This document shows, one piece after another, positions 7,790-14,720 of a DNA stretch of 14,909 nt (position 1 is its first letter; every line of letters begins with the position of its first letter). A program made the position numbers and the translations under genes. The notes beneath the pieces are model-generated. The model ran no database searches, had not been told where the DNA came from, and saw only the letters and a list, made by a program, of their open reading frames with translations. This DNA comes from Bacillota bacterium (GTDB lineage Bacteria; Bacillota; Clostridia; Acetivibrionales; DSM-1351). The DNA lies in contig JAEZIV010000345.1 in the NCBI GenBank assembly GCA_023436515.1, forward strand, positions 1 to 14,909, read 5' to 3'.

Positions 7790-9139
7790 CTATTTGGTCC
7801 AATAATCATCTAGTAATGCCTGTACAGATTTAACTGCTTCGTCAAGTGCTTTTCTTGGATCTACATCGTTTAACAGAACTTGATCTATAGCGTCCATTAA
7901 TGCTTTTCTGTCAGCATCTTCATCAACATAGAAGTATGAATCAGCAACAGGCAACTGCTTAATGAATGGAGCTAGCTTTTCATCCTTTAATAATTCAGGA
8001 TCATTTGCTATTTCGTTCTTTGCTCCGATTTCTCCAATTTTTTCTGTCCAAGTCTTCATAGTTTCAACTGATGTTAAGTGCTCGAGGAACTTAACTGCTG
8101 CATCAAGCTTTGCACCTGTAGCATTAGTAGTAATACCATTTGTCCAGAATGAACCGAAGGAGGTTTCAATACCATTGTATGATGGAAGAACTGTTACACC
8201 ATAGTTTAAATCCTTAGCCTGACTCTTTAGTGAACCTAATCTGTATGAACCGTCAATATGAAGAGCCGCTTTACCGCTGATAAATGCTGTTGAGTCATCA
8301 GTGAAGAAGTCTTTTTCACCAACTTTTTCAACTTTTGCAAGATTTACCATGAACTCAAAAGCCTTATATCCACCTTCTGAAGCATTCCATTGAACTGTCT
8401 TCTTATCTTCACTTATAGGCTCTTGTCCAAACTGCTTGAGAAGGACAGGACGGAACCATGCATGTAATTGCCCTGATGGCTGGAATGTAAGTCCTTCAAC
8501 TTCGAGGTTTCCATTAACTATCTTTGTACATTTCTTAGCCATTTCAACTAATTCTTCAATAGTTTGTGGTGGTTTTTCAGGATCTAAGCCGTTTTCCTTG
8601 AAGATGTCCTTATTCCAGAAAAGACCTAAGGTACGAACTGCTGTTGGTACAGTATAATATTTTCCGTCTATCTTATTAACTTCGACCATTGGAGCGAATG
8701 TGCTCTCAATTTTCTCTGCTGAGAAAGAAGATTCAGGAAGCTGCTGCAAGGTCCCTGATTTAACGTATTTAGGTACCCAACCATAGTACAAGTTTATTAT
8801 ATCCGGTCCGGTTCCTGCCGAAACTGCTGCAGCAACCTTTTGTTGATATGAGTCATATGGGAAGTGTTTCTGAACTACCGTAATATTGGAATTTTCCTTC
8901 TGGAAGTCTGCTATTAATTCATCCATAAGGTTTACCTTTGTTTCATAAAAATACTGCCAATATTCTACTGTAACAGGTTCTGCTGCTTCTGTAGCTGTTG
9001 TTGATGATGCAACTTCAGTATTTGTACTGACCGTCGCTGTTGAATTCTCAGCATTTCCATTACTTCCACCACACCCTGCTAAAAGAGAAACTGTTACGCA
9101 ACCTGCTAAAATCATAGATAAAATTTTACTTTTTCTCAT
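7790..9139 (-). CDS. ABC transporter solute-binding lipoprotein (family 1, sugar type)
   Basis: The 449-residue product starts with a lipoprotein signal (MRKSKILSMILAGCV, lipobox LLAGC with the lipidated Cys at 23), then a Ser/Thr/Asn-rich linker to about residue 50, then a MalE/UgpB-type family 1 binding domain. Recognisable segments are VEYWQYFYE at the start of the domain, the DIINLYYGWVPKYVKSG region, VPTAVRTLGLFWNKDIFKEN, and FISGKAALHIDGSYRLG. It is held on the outer face of the membrane and hands substrate to the two permeases that follow. Many aromatic residues (WYF) around the N-terminal lobe fit a sugar or sugar-conjugate ligand, but the exact ligand cannot be read from sequence. 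AAGGAGG is about 6 nt before the ATG. Upstream lies a 240-bp leader with several inverted repeats. Confidence 0.93.
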   Translation of the reverse strand: MRKSKILSMILAGCVTVSLLAGCGGSNGNAENSTATVSTNTEVASSTTATEAAEPVTVEYWQYFYETKVNLMDELIADFQKENSNITVVQKHFPYDSYQQKVAAAVSAGTGPDIINLYYGWVPKYVKSGTLQQLPESSFSAEKIESTFAPMVEVNKIDGKYYTVPTAVRTLGLFWNKDIFKENGLDPEKPPQTIEELVEMAKKCTKIVNGNLEVEGLTFQPSGQLHAWFRPVLLKQFGQEPISEDKKTVQWNASEGGYKAFEFMVNLAKVEKVGEKDFFTDDSTAFISGKAALHIDGSYRLGSLKSQAKDLNYGVTVLPSYNGIETSFGSFWTNGITTNATGAKLDAAVKFLEHLTSVETMKTWTEKIGEIGAKNEIANDPELLKDEKLAPFIKQLPVADSYFYVDEDADRKALMDAIDQVLLNDVDPRKALDEAVKSVQALLDDYWTK

Positions 9140-9163
9140 ATAATCCTCCTTTTTTTTCTACAG

Positions 9164-9193
9164 ATAATAGTATTTTAATAATACTCATTCCAA
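9164..9193 (-). promoter_or_regulatory. Possible promoter for the binding-protein gene
   Basis: TTGGAA (9188-9193) and TATTAT (9164-9169), both read on the minus strand, are 18 bp apart and would start transcription about 18 nt before the ATG. A small palindrome (AGTATT / AATACT) lies in the spacer. The match is moderate and the leader very short, so this is a weak call. Confidence 0.25.
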
Positions 9194-9233
9194 TCAGCTG
9201 GATGCTTTTAAGATTCGATTAGAAAATATAAAA

Positions 9234-9373
9234 AAACTAACACAACTCCCCCTTTCGTCTTGTATTTTATACAATCCTAATCTCCACCAGCTTTTATGTT
9301 ATTTGTTATGGTGCTAATATATCCATAACAATAAAAACTAACTATTGTAATTCCGGGTATCTTTTGTTAGTTT
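9234..9373. promoter_or_regulatory. AAACTAAC repeat cluster in the kinase-to-binding-protein gap
   Basis: AAACTAAC occurs at 9234-9241 and 9335-9342, and its exact complement GTTAGTTT at 9366-9373. The last two face each other 23 bp apart and flank a minus-strand TACAAT (9344-9349) that could be a -10 element, although no good -35 is visible. Two further palindromes lie here: TTGTTATGG / CCATAACAA (9303-9331) and TTGTAT / ATACAA (9260-9274). The arrangement suggests a regulated internal promoter for the transporter genes. Confidence 0.4.
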
Positions 9374-9391
9374 GTTTTATTCACTTACTAA
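9367..9391. promoter_or_regulatory. XylR-like ROK operator candidate
   Basis: A 25-bp site has the layout of Firmicutes XylR operators (10-bp half-site, 5-bp spacer, inverted 10-bp half-site). The left half is TTAGTTTGTT, identical to the XylR half-site as I remember it; the right half CACTTACTAA matches its inverse in 7 of 10 positions. It overlaps the stop codon of the kinase gene, upstream of the binding-protein gene. The ROK repressor encoded at 2485-3627 is the obvious candidate to bind it. Confidence 0.45.
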
Positions 9392-10280
9392 CGTTATTGA
9401 AAAAAACACTCATCGCACTTCCAATAGCTCCACCATATTTTTTAGTCTGTGAAAGACTAAGCTTTACATCAAAAGGAATTAATTGTGTGATTCTCTTTTT
9501 TACTTCATTTAAAAACTCTACCCCTTCTTCAGCCATTCCGCCACCAATCACAACCAATTGAGGATTCAGGATGCAAAAGAGCGAACTTAATCCCAAACCT
9601 AAGTATTTGTAAACATCCTCCACTACTTTTATAGCAGCTTCGTTACCTTGCTTTGCCTGTAAAAATATATCTTTGCAATCTATGTCACTATTGGTGAGTT
9701 GTTTATAGATACGGCTAGCTGCAAATGCTGATGCTTTACTTTCAAAAAAACCGAAGTTATTCTCAGTGTAGGTTTCATTGTAGGCTTCAATAGATAATGG
9801 TAAATACCCAATTTCACCCGCTTCAAAAGTATGACCTCTATATAGCTTCCCCCCAAGGAACATCCCACATCCAATACCTGTTCCAATAGTAATCATTACA
9901 AAATCATCATAATCTTTCGCAGCTCCTAAATACTTTTCAGCTAAAGTCCATACATTTACGTCATTTTCAATTGTTGTACTTATTCCAAATTTACTTTCTA
10001 TATGTTCCTTTAACTTAATATTTCTCCAATTAAATGCTGGGCATACTATTACTTCACCTGACTTATTATCGACGGTACCGGGTATTCCAATACCAATGCC
10101 GCATATATCAGTCTTACTTTCTTTTATCATGCATTCAATAATCTCTTCAATATTTTTCAGGTATTGATCACCATAATAGTCACTTTTTCTTGTGTAGGAG
10201 TAAATGATACTACCGCGTTCATCGCAAATTACAGCGGAAATATTTGTACCCCCAATATCTAAACCAATACTTGTCGGCAT
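9381..10280 (-). CDS. ROK-family sugar kinase, zinc motif missing
   Basis: The 299-residue product is a cytoplasmic ROK protein without a DNA-binding domain, so most likely a sugar kinase. It has the ATP phosphate loop GLDIGGTNIS (6-15), GIPGT (66-70), the catalytic Asp in IENDVN (Asp107), ITIGTGIGCG (130-139) and VVIGGGMAEEG. The zinc site of most ROK kinases is absent: GEIGH is GEIGY (Tyr159) and the CxCGxxGC cluster is replaced by FGFFESKAS, which still keeps the substrate-contacting Glu (180). The ROK repressor of the same operon has the matching change. The gene is first in the operon, behind a consensus-like promoter, with AAGGAAG 6 nt before its ATG. It probably phosphorylates the sugar part of the imported compound; the sugar is not identifiable from the sequence. 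Confidence 0.85.
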   Translation of the reverse strand: MPTSIGLDIGGTNISAVICDERGSIIYSYTRKSDYYGDQYLKNIEEIIECMIKESKTDICGIGIGIPGTVDNKSGEVIVCPAFNWRNIKLKEHIESKFGISTTIENDVNVWTLAEKYLGAAKDYDDFVMITIGTGIGCGMFLGGKLYRGHTFEAGEIGYLPLSIEAYNETYTENNFGFFESKASAFAASRIYKQLTNSDIDCKDIFLQAKQGNEAAIKVVEDVYKYLGLGLSSLFCILNPQLVVIGGGMAEEGVEFLNEVKKRITQLIPFDVKLSLSQTKKYGGAIGSAMSVFFNNVSK

Positions 10281-10294
10281 ATTTCACTTCCTTT

Positions 10295-10316
10295 CTAGTT
10301 CGTTTTGTTAACTAAC
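10295..10316. promoter_or_regulatory. Operator-like inverted repeat just after the operon start site
   Basis: TAGTT (10296-10300) and AACTA (10310-10314) form an inverted repeat, and the right arm extends to AACTAAC, the motif repeated in the gap at 9234-9373. It lies roughly 8-29 nt downstream of the predicted start point of the kinase promoter, where a bound repressor would block transcription. Confidence 0.4.
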
Positions 10317-10330
10317 CAATCGACAAGTTT

Positions 10331-10359
10331 ATTGTAAATCAAATTTATATCTGTGTCAA
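10331..10359 (-). promoter_or_regulatory. Vegetative promoter of the catabolic operon
   Basis: On the minus strand a perfect -35 TTGACA (10354-10359) and -10 TACAAT (10331-10336) are separated by exactly 17 bp. Transcription would begin near 10324, giving a leader of about 45 nt before the kinase ATG. Confidence 0.75.
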
Positions 10360-10510
10360 GATAGTATTATAGGATTTTTTGCTTGTTTATTTATATGTAG
10401 ACCATCTTTAGCTTCTTAATTCTTTATTTTGTTACAAATTTGAATGTCTAATTTTATGTTTTTTTGTCGAATTTCCACAACCACAATTCTATTTTACTCT
10501 TAATTAGCAT

Positions 10511-10542
10511 TAGTAACAATAACTTTATTTAATTTGTTACTA
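10511..10542. promoter_or_regulatory. Distal inverted AGTAACA boxes
   Basis: TAGTAACA (10511-10518) and its exact complement TGTTACTA (10535-10542) are 16 bp apart. They repeat the box found in the PadR promoter about 100 bp downstream, and probably form a second, upstream binding site for the same regulator. The rest of the 10360-10629 gap is AT-rich with nothing else that I recognise. Confidence 0.5.
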
Positions 10543-10629
10543 GTAAAATAACCCAGTAAACCACCTTCCCTCATCCGTTCTATAAAAAAACTATAGGAGG
10601 CATGAAATAATTTTACAGGAAAGAAACAA

Positions 10630-10674
10630 TTGACCACAACAGTAACATATGTTACTATTAACCTATGTTACTGT
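10630..10674 (+). promoter_or_regulatory. PadR gene promoter with overlapping operator
   Basis: TTGACC (10630-10635) and TACTAT (10653-10658) are 17 bp apart on the plus strand. A perfect 16-bp palindrome (AGTAACAT-ATGTTACT, 10641-10656) fills the spacer and enters the -10, and a third copy ATGTTACT follows at 10665-10672, at the predicted start point. The outer pair forms a perfect 11-bp inverted repeat (10639-10649 and 10664-10674). Palindromes of this kind over their own promoter are typical of PadR autorepression. Confidence 0.65.
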
Positions 10675-10689
10675 TATCGGAGGATAAAA

Positions 10690-11607
10690 ATGTCCATTAA
10701 GTCAGCTATATTAGGTATACTAAGTTGGAAGCCTTCAACAGGATATGAGCTAAAAAAGATTTTTGAGGATTCCTCCTTCATGCATTGGTCAGGAAACAAC
10801 AATCAGATTTATAAGGCTCTAATCAGCTTGGAGGATGAGGCTCTTGTAGCAAGTAAAGTGATTCATCAGGATAACTCCCCTTCAAAAAAGGTATATTCAA
10901 TAACGGAAGAAGGCCTAAAAGAACTAAATGAATGGGTAAAATCCACGCCGGAAATCCCTGAAATTAAAAAGACATTTTTGGTTCAGCTTGCATGGTCCCA
11001 CATGTTAAGTAACGAGGAGCTGAGTGATATCCTCATAAAATATGAAGTTGAAATAAAAAGCCAGTTGCTTATGCAGCAGGAAAAGAATAGAAGAGCTCTT
11101 AATTTTCCAAATAGGAGTACCAGGGAATCCATTATTTGGGCATGTATTTCCGAAAACATTATTTCAAGCTGTATTAATGAACTAAACTGGGTGCGTGATA
11201 CCCGTCAGAAGCTGTTGCAAAATCAAGTATTTGAGGAGAAAGAGAAAATGAATTATATAATGAGAGAAAAAGAAAGCAAAAAATATATTGAACTGATTTC
11301 TACCTCCGAACCCCTGTCCACAGAAAATCATGCACTTGATCTGGTAGCATTGTGCTGGGAGCAGGATACACACCTACTTATGATGGACTTCTCAGCTTTA
11401 TCACAGGACTTTTTAAAGCTAAAGACCAGAGTTGCAGGTAATTTCATTCAAAAGTTCATTAACTATAACATTAAGATTGCTGTCATTATGCCTCCGGAGA
11501 TTATTAAAGAAAGCAGATTTAAAGAAATGGTCCTGGAAACCAACAAGGGCAATCATTTTAGAATTTATGAAAGTAAGGCAGAAGCCGAAAATTGGCTGTT
11601 GAAATAG
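10690..11607 (+). CDS. PadR-family transcriptional regulator with C-terminal DUF4180
   Basis: The 305-residue product has an N-terminal PadR winged-helix domain (about 1-80: ILGILSWKPSTGYELKKIFE, then NNNQIYKALISLEDEALVAS and KKVYSITEEGLKELNEW), a helical PadR C-terminal dimerisation region (about 90-180), a charged linker, and a DUF4180-like domain (about 196-305: ALDLVALCWEQDTHLLMMDF, then LKTRVAGNFIQKFINYNIKIAV). Stand-alone PadR proteins are usually 100-190 residues, so the tail is an added module, perhaps a ligand sensor. The start at 10690 is chosen because GGAGG lies 6 nt upstream; an in-frame TTG at 10630 falls inside the -35 element. The AGTAACA boxes upstream suggest that it represses itself. 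It is divergent from the catabolic operon but no such box lies at that operon's promoter, so its targets outside this gene are unknown. Confidence 0.85.
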   Translation: MSIKSAILGILSWKPSTGYELKKIFEDSSFMHWSGNNNQIYKALISLEDEALVASKVIHQDNSPSKKVYSITEEGLKELNEWVKSTPEIPEIKKTFLVQLAWSHMLSNEELSDILIKYEVEIKSQLLMQQEKNRRALNFPNRSTRESIIWACISENIISSCINELNWVRDTRQKLLQNQVFEEKEKMNYIMREKESKKYIELISTSEPLSTENHALDLVALCWEQDTHLLMMDFSALSQDFLKLKTRVAGNFIQKFINYNIKIAVIMPPEIIKESRFKEMVLETNKGNHFRIYESKAEAENWLLK

Positions 11608-11634
11608 AAGGGATATTTTACATTGGGAAGTTAT

Positions 11635-11850
11635 TTAGTTCTTATTACTTTTTTGTTTATTTACCAATGACAAAATCGCACCCAAAACGCTAAATGCAAA
11701 TGCAGAGCACAAAATTACTATCGTAACAAATCTGTTGGAATCCATGAAGCCACCGCCCATTGCCATAATTATTGCAGCAATAAACAATAGGCCTGCTGTG
11801 GCAGCAAAAACATAGCTTAAATTTTTCAATGACCAATTTTTTTCTCCCAT
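11635..11850 (-). CDS. Small two-helix membrane protein, unknown function
   Basis: The 71-residue product has two hydrophobic segments (about residues 13-30, FAATAGLLFIAAIIMAMG, and 38-60, FVTIVILCSAFAFSVLGAIL) joined by a short loop (GGFMDSNR) and a basic tail (NKQKSNKN), so both ends are probably cytoplasmic. I do not recognise a family. I chose the ATG at 11850 because GGAGAAG lies about 4-6 nt upstream; an ATG at 11871 has no ribosome-binding site. The gene converges on the PadR gene with a 27-bp gap and no terminator between them. A terminator at 11918-11955 separates it from the zinc-ribbon genes, so it should have its own promoter in the short space 11851-11917; none is convincing. Confidence 0.6.
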   Translation of the reverse strand: MGEKNWSLKNLSYVFAATAGLLFIAAIIMAMGGGFMDSNRFVTIVILCSAFAFSVLGAILSLVNKQKSNKN

Positions 11851-11917
11851 GGCTCTTCTCCAAATTCCCATATGTATTTATATACGGTTGTTGCTTTATT
11901 TTATCACAGTTAAAGCT

Positions 11918-11955
11918 AAAAGTCATGTTTAAGGTGAATCCTAAACATGACTTTT
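11918..11955 (-). terminator. Terminator after the zinc-ribbon gene pair
   Basis: A perfect 14-bp inverted repeat (11918-11931 and 11942-11955, AAAAGTCATGTTTA and its complement) with a 10-nt loop ends in TTTT on either strand. It lies about 110 bp past the stop codon of the Yip1-like gene and is read mainly as its terminator. The 111 bp between (11956-12066) hold nothing that I recognise. Confidence 0.75.
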
Positions 11956-12066
11956 GATTATCTAGATAACTATTACTTGATTCAATTATGGCAATACCAT
12001 TAATTCTAATTAAAAATACACTCAATTACCATCAATTCATTTCATTCCATTTTTACATACCTGACT

Positions 12067-12834
12067 TTATTTACTATAAGCAAGTAAGGTAAGTACTATA
12101 TAGTAAGCCACGTAAGAAATTGTTATTACATAGCCCACCTTATCCTCATCCAGGGACATAGCCTCTGAGACTCCGCTCATTGCCAAAAGTATGGACATTA
12201 GCACACCGAATATAAGAAGGAATATTATTAATGCGGGGTAAATAAATGCAAAAAGCATAGAAGCTCCAACTGCAAGGGAGAATGGTATTGTTGCAACACC
12301 AATTACTCCAATAAGAGTTTTAAAATATCCTCTGGCTTTAAACAGTTTGGATATTCCAAATGTTACTGCAACTAAAATAAAAAACTGAAATGCCATGAAG
12401 AAAAATATCTGGAAAAAAATCTTCAAATACGGTACATCATAGTCCACTAAACCAAAGCCGCCTATGCCAAAGCTTCTGTATAAAGCAGCTGCAATACTCA
12501 TAGTCCCTTCGATACCCTTTTTTATTAATATCAACGCGAAAAGTCCTGTAAATACACTTTGGATTGCAGCATAAAACAGCCCAGCCTTAAAATCATGATT
12601 TCTGGCCACCATTCTTGTAACAAGTGCCGGTGTTTTGAAAAACTGTTTGAATAATGCCAACATACTATTACAGAATTTAGAAAACTTACTTTCTTGATTA
12701 ACAGGTATAAATTGCTGCGTTTGTTGAGCAGGGTCATGCTGAGTGTTATTTTCTATAACAGCTGCCTGCGCCCTGCAAGTGCAAGATACTCCTTCTTGAA
12801 GTTGTGTTCCACAAAAAGTACAAAATTTAGCCAT
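12067..12834 (-). CDS. Zinc-ribbon, Yip1-like multi-pass membrane protein
   Basis: The 255-residue product begins with a short zinc ribbon (CTFCG at 5-9 and CTC at 18-20, four Cys in all), then a Gln-rich linker (about 25-48), an amphipathic segment, and about five transmembrane helices from residue 88 to the end (LFYAAIQSVFTGLFALILI, then FFQIFFFMAFQFFILVAV, and so on). The layout resembles the bacterial Yip1/YIF1-like membrane proteins that carry an N-terminal zinc ribbon; their function is not known. It is the second gene of a pair: AGGAGG, 7 nt before its ATG, overlaps the stop codon of the TcaA-like gene, so the two are translationally coupled. The shared zinc-ribbon start suggests that the two proteins work at the membrane together. 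Confidence 0.72.
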   Translation of the reverse strand: MAKFCTFCGTQLQEGVSCTCRAQAAVIENNTQHDPAQQTQQFIPVNQESKFSKFCNSMLALFKQFFKTPALVTRMVARNHDFKAGLFYAAIQSVFTGLFALILIKKGIEGTMSIAAALYRSFGIGGFGLVDYDVPYLKIFFQIFFFMAFQFFILVAVTFGISKLFKARGYFKTLIGVIGVATIPFSLAVGASMLFAFIYPALIIFLLIFGVLMSILLAMSGVSEAMSLDEDKVGYVITISYVAYYIVLTLLAYSK

Positions 12835-12846
12835 TCAAAATCCTCC

Positions 12847-14412
12847 TCAATATACTATTGTTTGAATCTCTGAAGATTCGTCACTATAACTATAATCATA
12901 ATACATTACTTTCCATGTACTTCCTTGAGAGTCATATATAAGCTTATAGGATAGTTTTTTGTCATAGTTTTCATCAGGATAAGCATAACTTGGATCGTTA
13001 TAGATAGTTGATCCTTTGTTTTTTCCAAAATAATAATTATGAGAATTAATGTATGCAACAAATCCGTCACCTTCAGTTTCAACTCGTATGGAACCTAGAT
13101 CAAAGTCAGACTTAATTATTTTTGCATCAAATTTCTCATTATAGGATGTAATATTTGTTATTCTAGTACTAATATCATTAAATAAATCACTTGTGGCGGT
13201 AGTTACCTTTGATGAATCAACAGAAATTAAAGCGTCAATAAATTCCTTCTCAAATTTTGATGATGTCGAAACTATGCTCTTTTTTACCTCATCATTTATA
13301 AGCGGTATACTCAGAGAAACATAATTGTCATCACTTATATTTACTTCGTCGCTCTTAATCTTTCCCCATGGTAACTCTTTCTCGGCATATAACTTTACGT
13401 TATTGTTAACTGGGCCTAACCCACCGTTTTCACTTTGATTCATTTCACTTACTGTCATACCTGTGTCCTGTCCATTTACAAACAATTTAGCATCAGAAAA
13501 GTTGCAGTCAATTTGGACGTACTTTCCCTGCATGCTCAAATCAACATTAATCGATTGTAGAACGGAATTATCACTTTGAATTCCAACTATTTGCTCTGTT
13601 CTTTCCAGTGTTGAATATTTACCTTTGTATACTGCCTTAATACTATATTCCCCCGGGAAGTAAGGGCCTATTTCTTTTGTGAATTGTTCACTGTCAGAGA
13701 CACATATCCTTTCGCCGTTCAGAAAAATTTCGGTGTCTATGTAGTTCGTGCTTAGATTAATGAAAACTGGTGTAACTTCGAAAACATAGTTATCAAAGAA
13801 AATAAACTTTTTACCAGATTTCTTAAGTGTAATACCATAGTTATTTGGGTATGCAAATACTTCCGACTTCTTACTGCTATCAAGCCTGTCTATTTGTTGG
13901 CTCTGATCTGAAATAGATCTCATAAGATCTAAAACATATGAAGGGCTTGAATTTATGTATTCAAACAATCCTTTGACAGTCTCCTCGTCAATTTTAATTC
14001 TCTGGTCTGTACTCTTAAGCATACTAGCAACCTGCTTGGCATCATTGCTTGACAACGCTGCCTGAAATTTTTCAATAAGCTTGTCTTTATCTGTTACAGC
14101 CTCACCAATTTTAAAAGCTACAAAGCACATTACCAAAATACCTACTGCTATACTTAAAATTATTTTCTTTTTCTTATCTAGTTTAAAGCCTGAACTCCTT
14201 TGTGATGTTTTATAATTTGGTTGTGAATAATCTAACTGTACTTGATATTCCTGCAATACAGAATTCTGAGGTTGATTATTTGTGCTCTGATACCCCGGGT
14301 TATTGGGTGATGCTACTTCATAAGAAACATTAATCTCAACCTTAGTACCACAATTCTCACAAAATAACGCTCCTTCCAAATGCTTTGTTCCACAGTTTTC
14401 ACAAAATGCCAT
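12847..14412 (-). CDS. TcaA/YvbJ-like zinc-ribbon membrane protein
   Basis: The 521-residue product starts with a zinc ribbon (CENCG at 4-8 and CENCG at 18-22), followed by a disordered Asn/Gln/Ser-rich stretch (about 30-75), a basic patch (KLDKKKK, 77-83), one transmembrane helix (about 84-100) and a long extracytoplasmic part. After the helix, DKLIEKFQAALSSNDAKQVA begins the TcaA second-domain region; two repeat-like beta domains follow (about 190-370, with IFLNGERI and LFVNGQDTG at equivalent positions); the C-terminal part (about 385-521) looks NTF2-like. This order matches TcaA of Staphylococcus and YvbJ of Bacillus, linked to cell-envelope stress and glycopeptide susceptibility. The ribosome-binding site is weak (GGGGGT about 10 nt upstream). 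It leads a two-gene unit with the Yip1-like gene. Confidence 0.8.
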   Translation of the reverse strand: MAFCENCGTKHLEGALFCENCGTKVEINVSYEVASPNNPGYQSTNNQPQNSVLQEYQVQLDYSQPNYKTSQRSSGFKLDKKKKIILSIAVGILVMCFVAFKIGEAVTDKDKLIEKFQAALSSNDAKQVASMLKSTDQRIKIDEETVKGLFEYINSSPSYVLDLMRSISDQSQQIDRLDSSKKSEVFAYPNNYGITLKKSGKKFIFFDNYVFEVTPVFINLSTNYIDTEIFLNGERICVSDSEQFTKEIGPYFPGEYSIKAVYKGKYSTLERTEQIVGIQSDNSVLQSINVDLSMQGKYVQIDCNFSDAKLFVNGQDTGMTVSEMNQSENGGLGPVNNNVKLYAEKELPWGKIKSDEVNISDDNYVSLSIPLINDEVKKSIVSTSSKFEKEFIDALISVDSSKVTTATSDLFNDISTRITNITSYNEKFDAKIIKSDFDLGSIRVETEGDGFVAYINSHNYYFGKNKGSTIYNDPSYAYPDENYDKKLSYKLIYDSQGSTWKVMYYDYSYSDESSEIQTIVY

Positions 14413-14474
14413 AATACAGTACCCCCATTTATCTATTCATTATTTTTATTTTGTTATATTAATTTAGTTTAAGC

Positions 14475-14503
14475 TATATCACGATACTAAGTTTCTTGGT
14501 CAA
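14475..14503 (-). promoter_or_regulatory. Possible promoter of the TcaA-like gene
   Basis: On the minus strand TTGACC (14498-14503) is 17 bp from GATATA (14475-14480). The -35 is good and the -10 poor. It lies 63 bp before the start codon. The remaining AT-rich sequence up to about 14700 shows only a small palindrome (ATTCC / GGAAT, 14540-14551). Confidence 0.35.
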
Positions 14504-14720
14504 CTAGTCTTTAGAAAATCAATATAATTTAATAGGATAATTCCGAGGAATAAAGTGTTTTTTGATGTATGTGAAATTAATGAATATTTTGTATATATTT
14601 GGTATATTATAGTAAGAATATTATATTTATGTACTTATGTCAATACATATTAATTATGTAAATATTTTTTTAATGCAGTTCAATTTCAAATGCACATTTT
14701 TAGCCAAAAGTCTCTTCCAA

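Noticed and set aside
9228..9275. Leader peptide after the GGGGGAG run in the binding-protein leader
   Set aside because: Candidate starts GTG or TTG are only 0-2 nt from the purine run and the ORF would be about 11 codons of no special composition.
9140..9380. A metabolite riboswitch in the long leader of the binding-protein gene
   Set aside because: The hairpins present are short and no known riboswitch core motif or terminator/anti-terminator pair could be recognised.
10577..10606. A GGAGG-led ATG AAA TAA, a possible two-codon leader ORF upstream of the PadR gene
   Set aside because: It lies upstream of the predicted promoter, and two-codon ORFs occur by chance near any GGAGG; nothing else supports it.
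11690..12025. A 111-codon minus-strand frame overlapping the small membrane protein gene
   Set aside because: It runs through the terminator hairpin at 11918-11955, has no ribosome-binding site, and is in a different frame from the hydrophobic two-helix protein, which has a better start.
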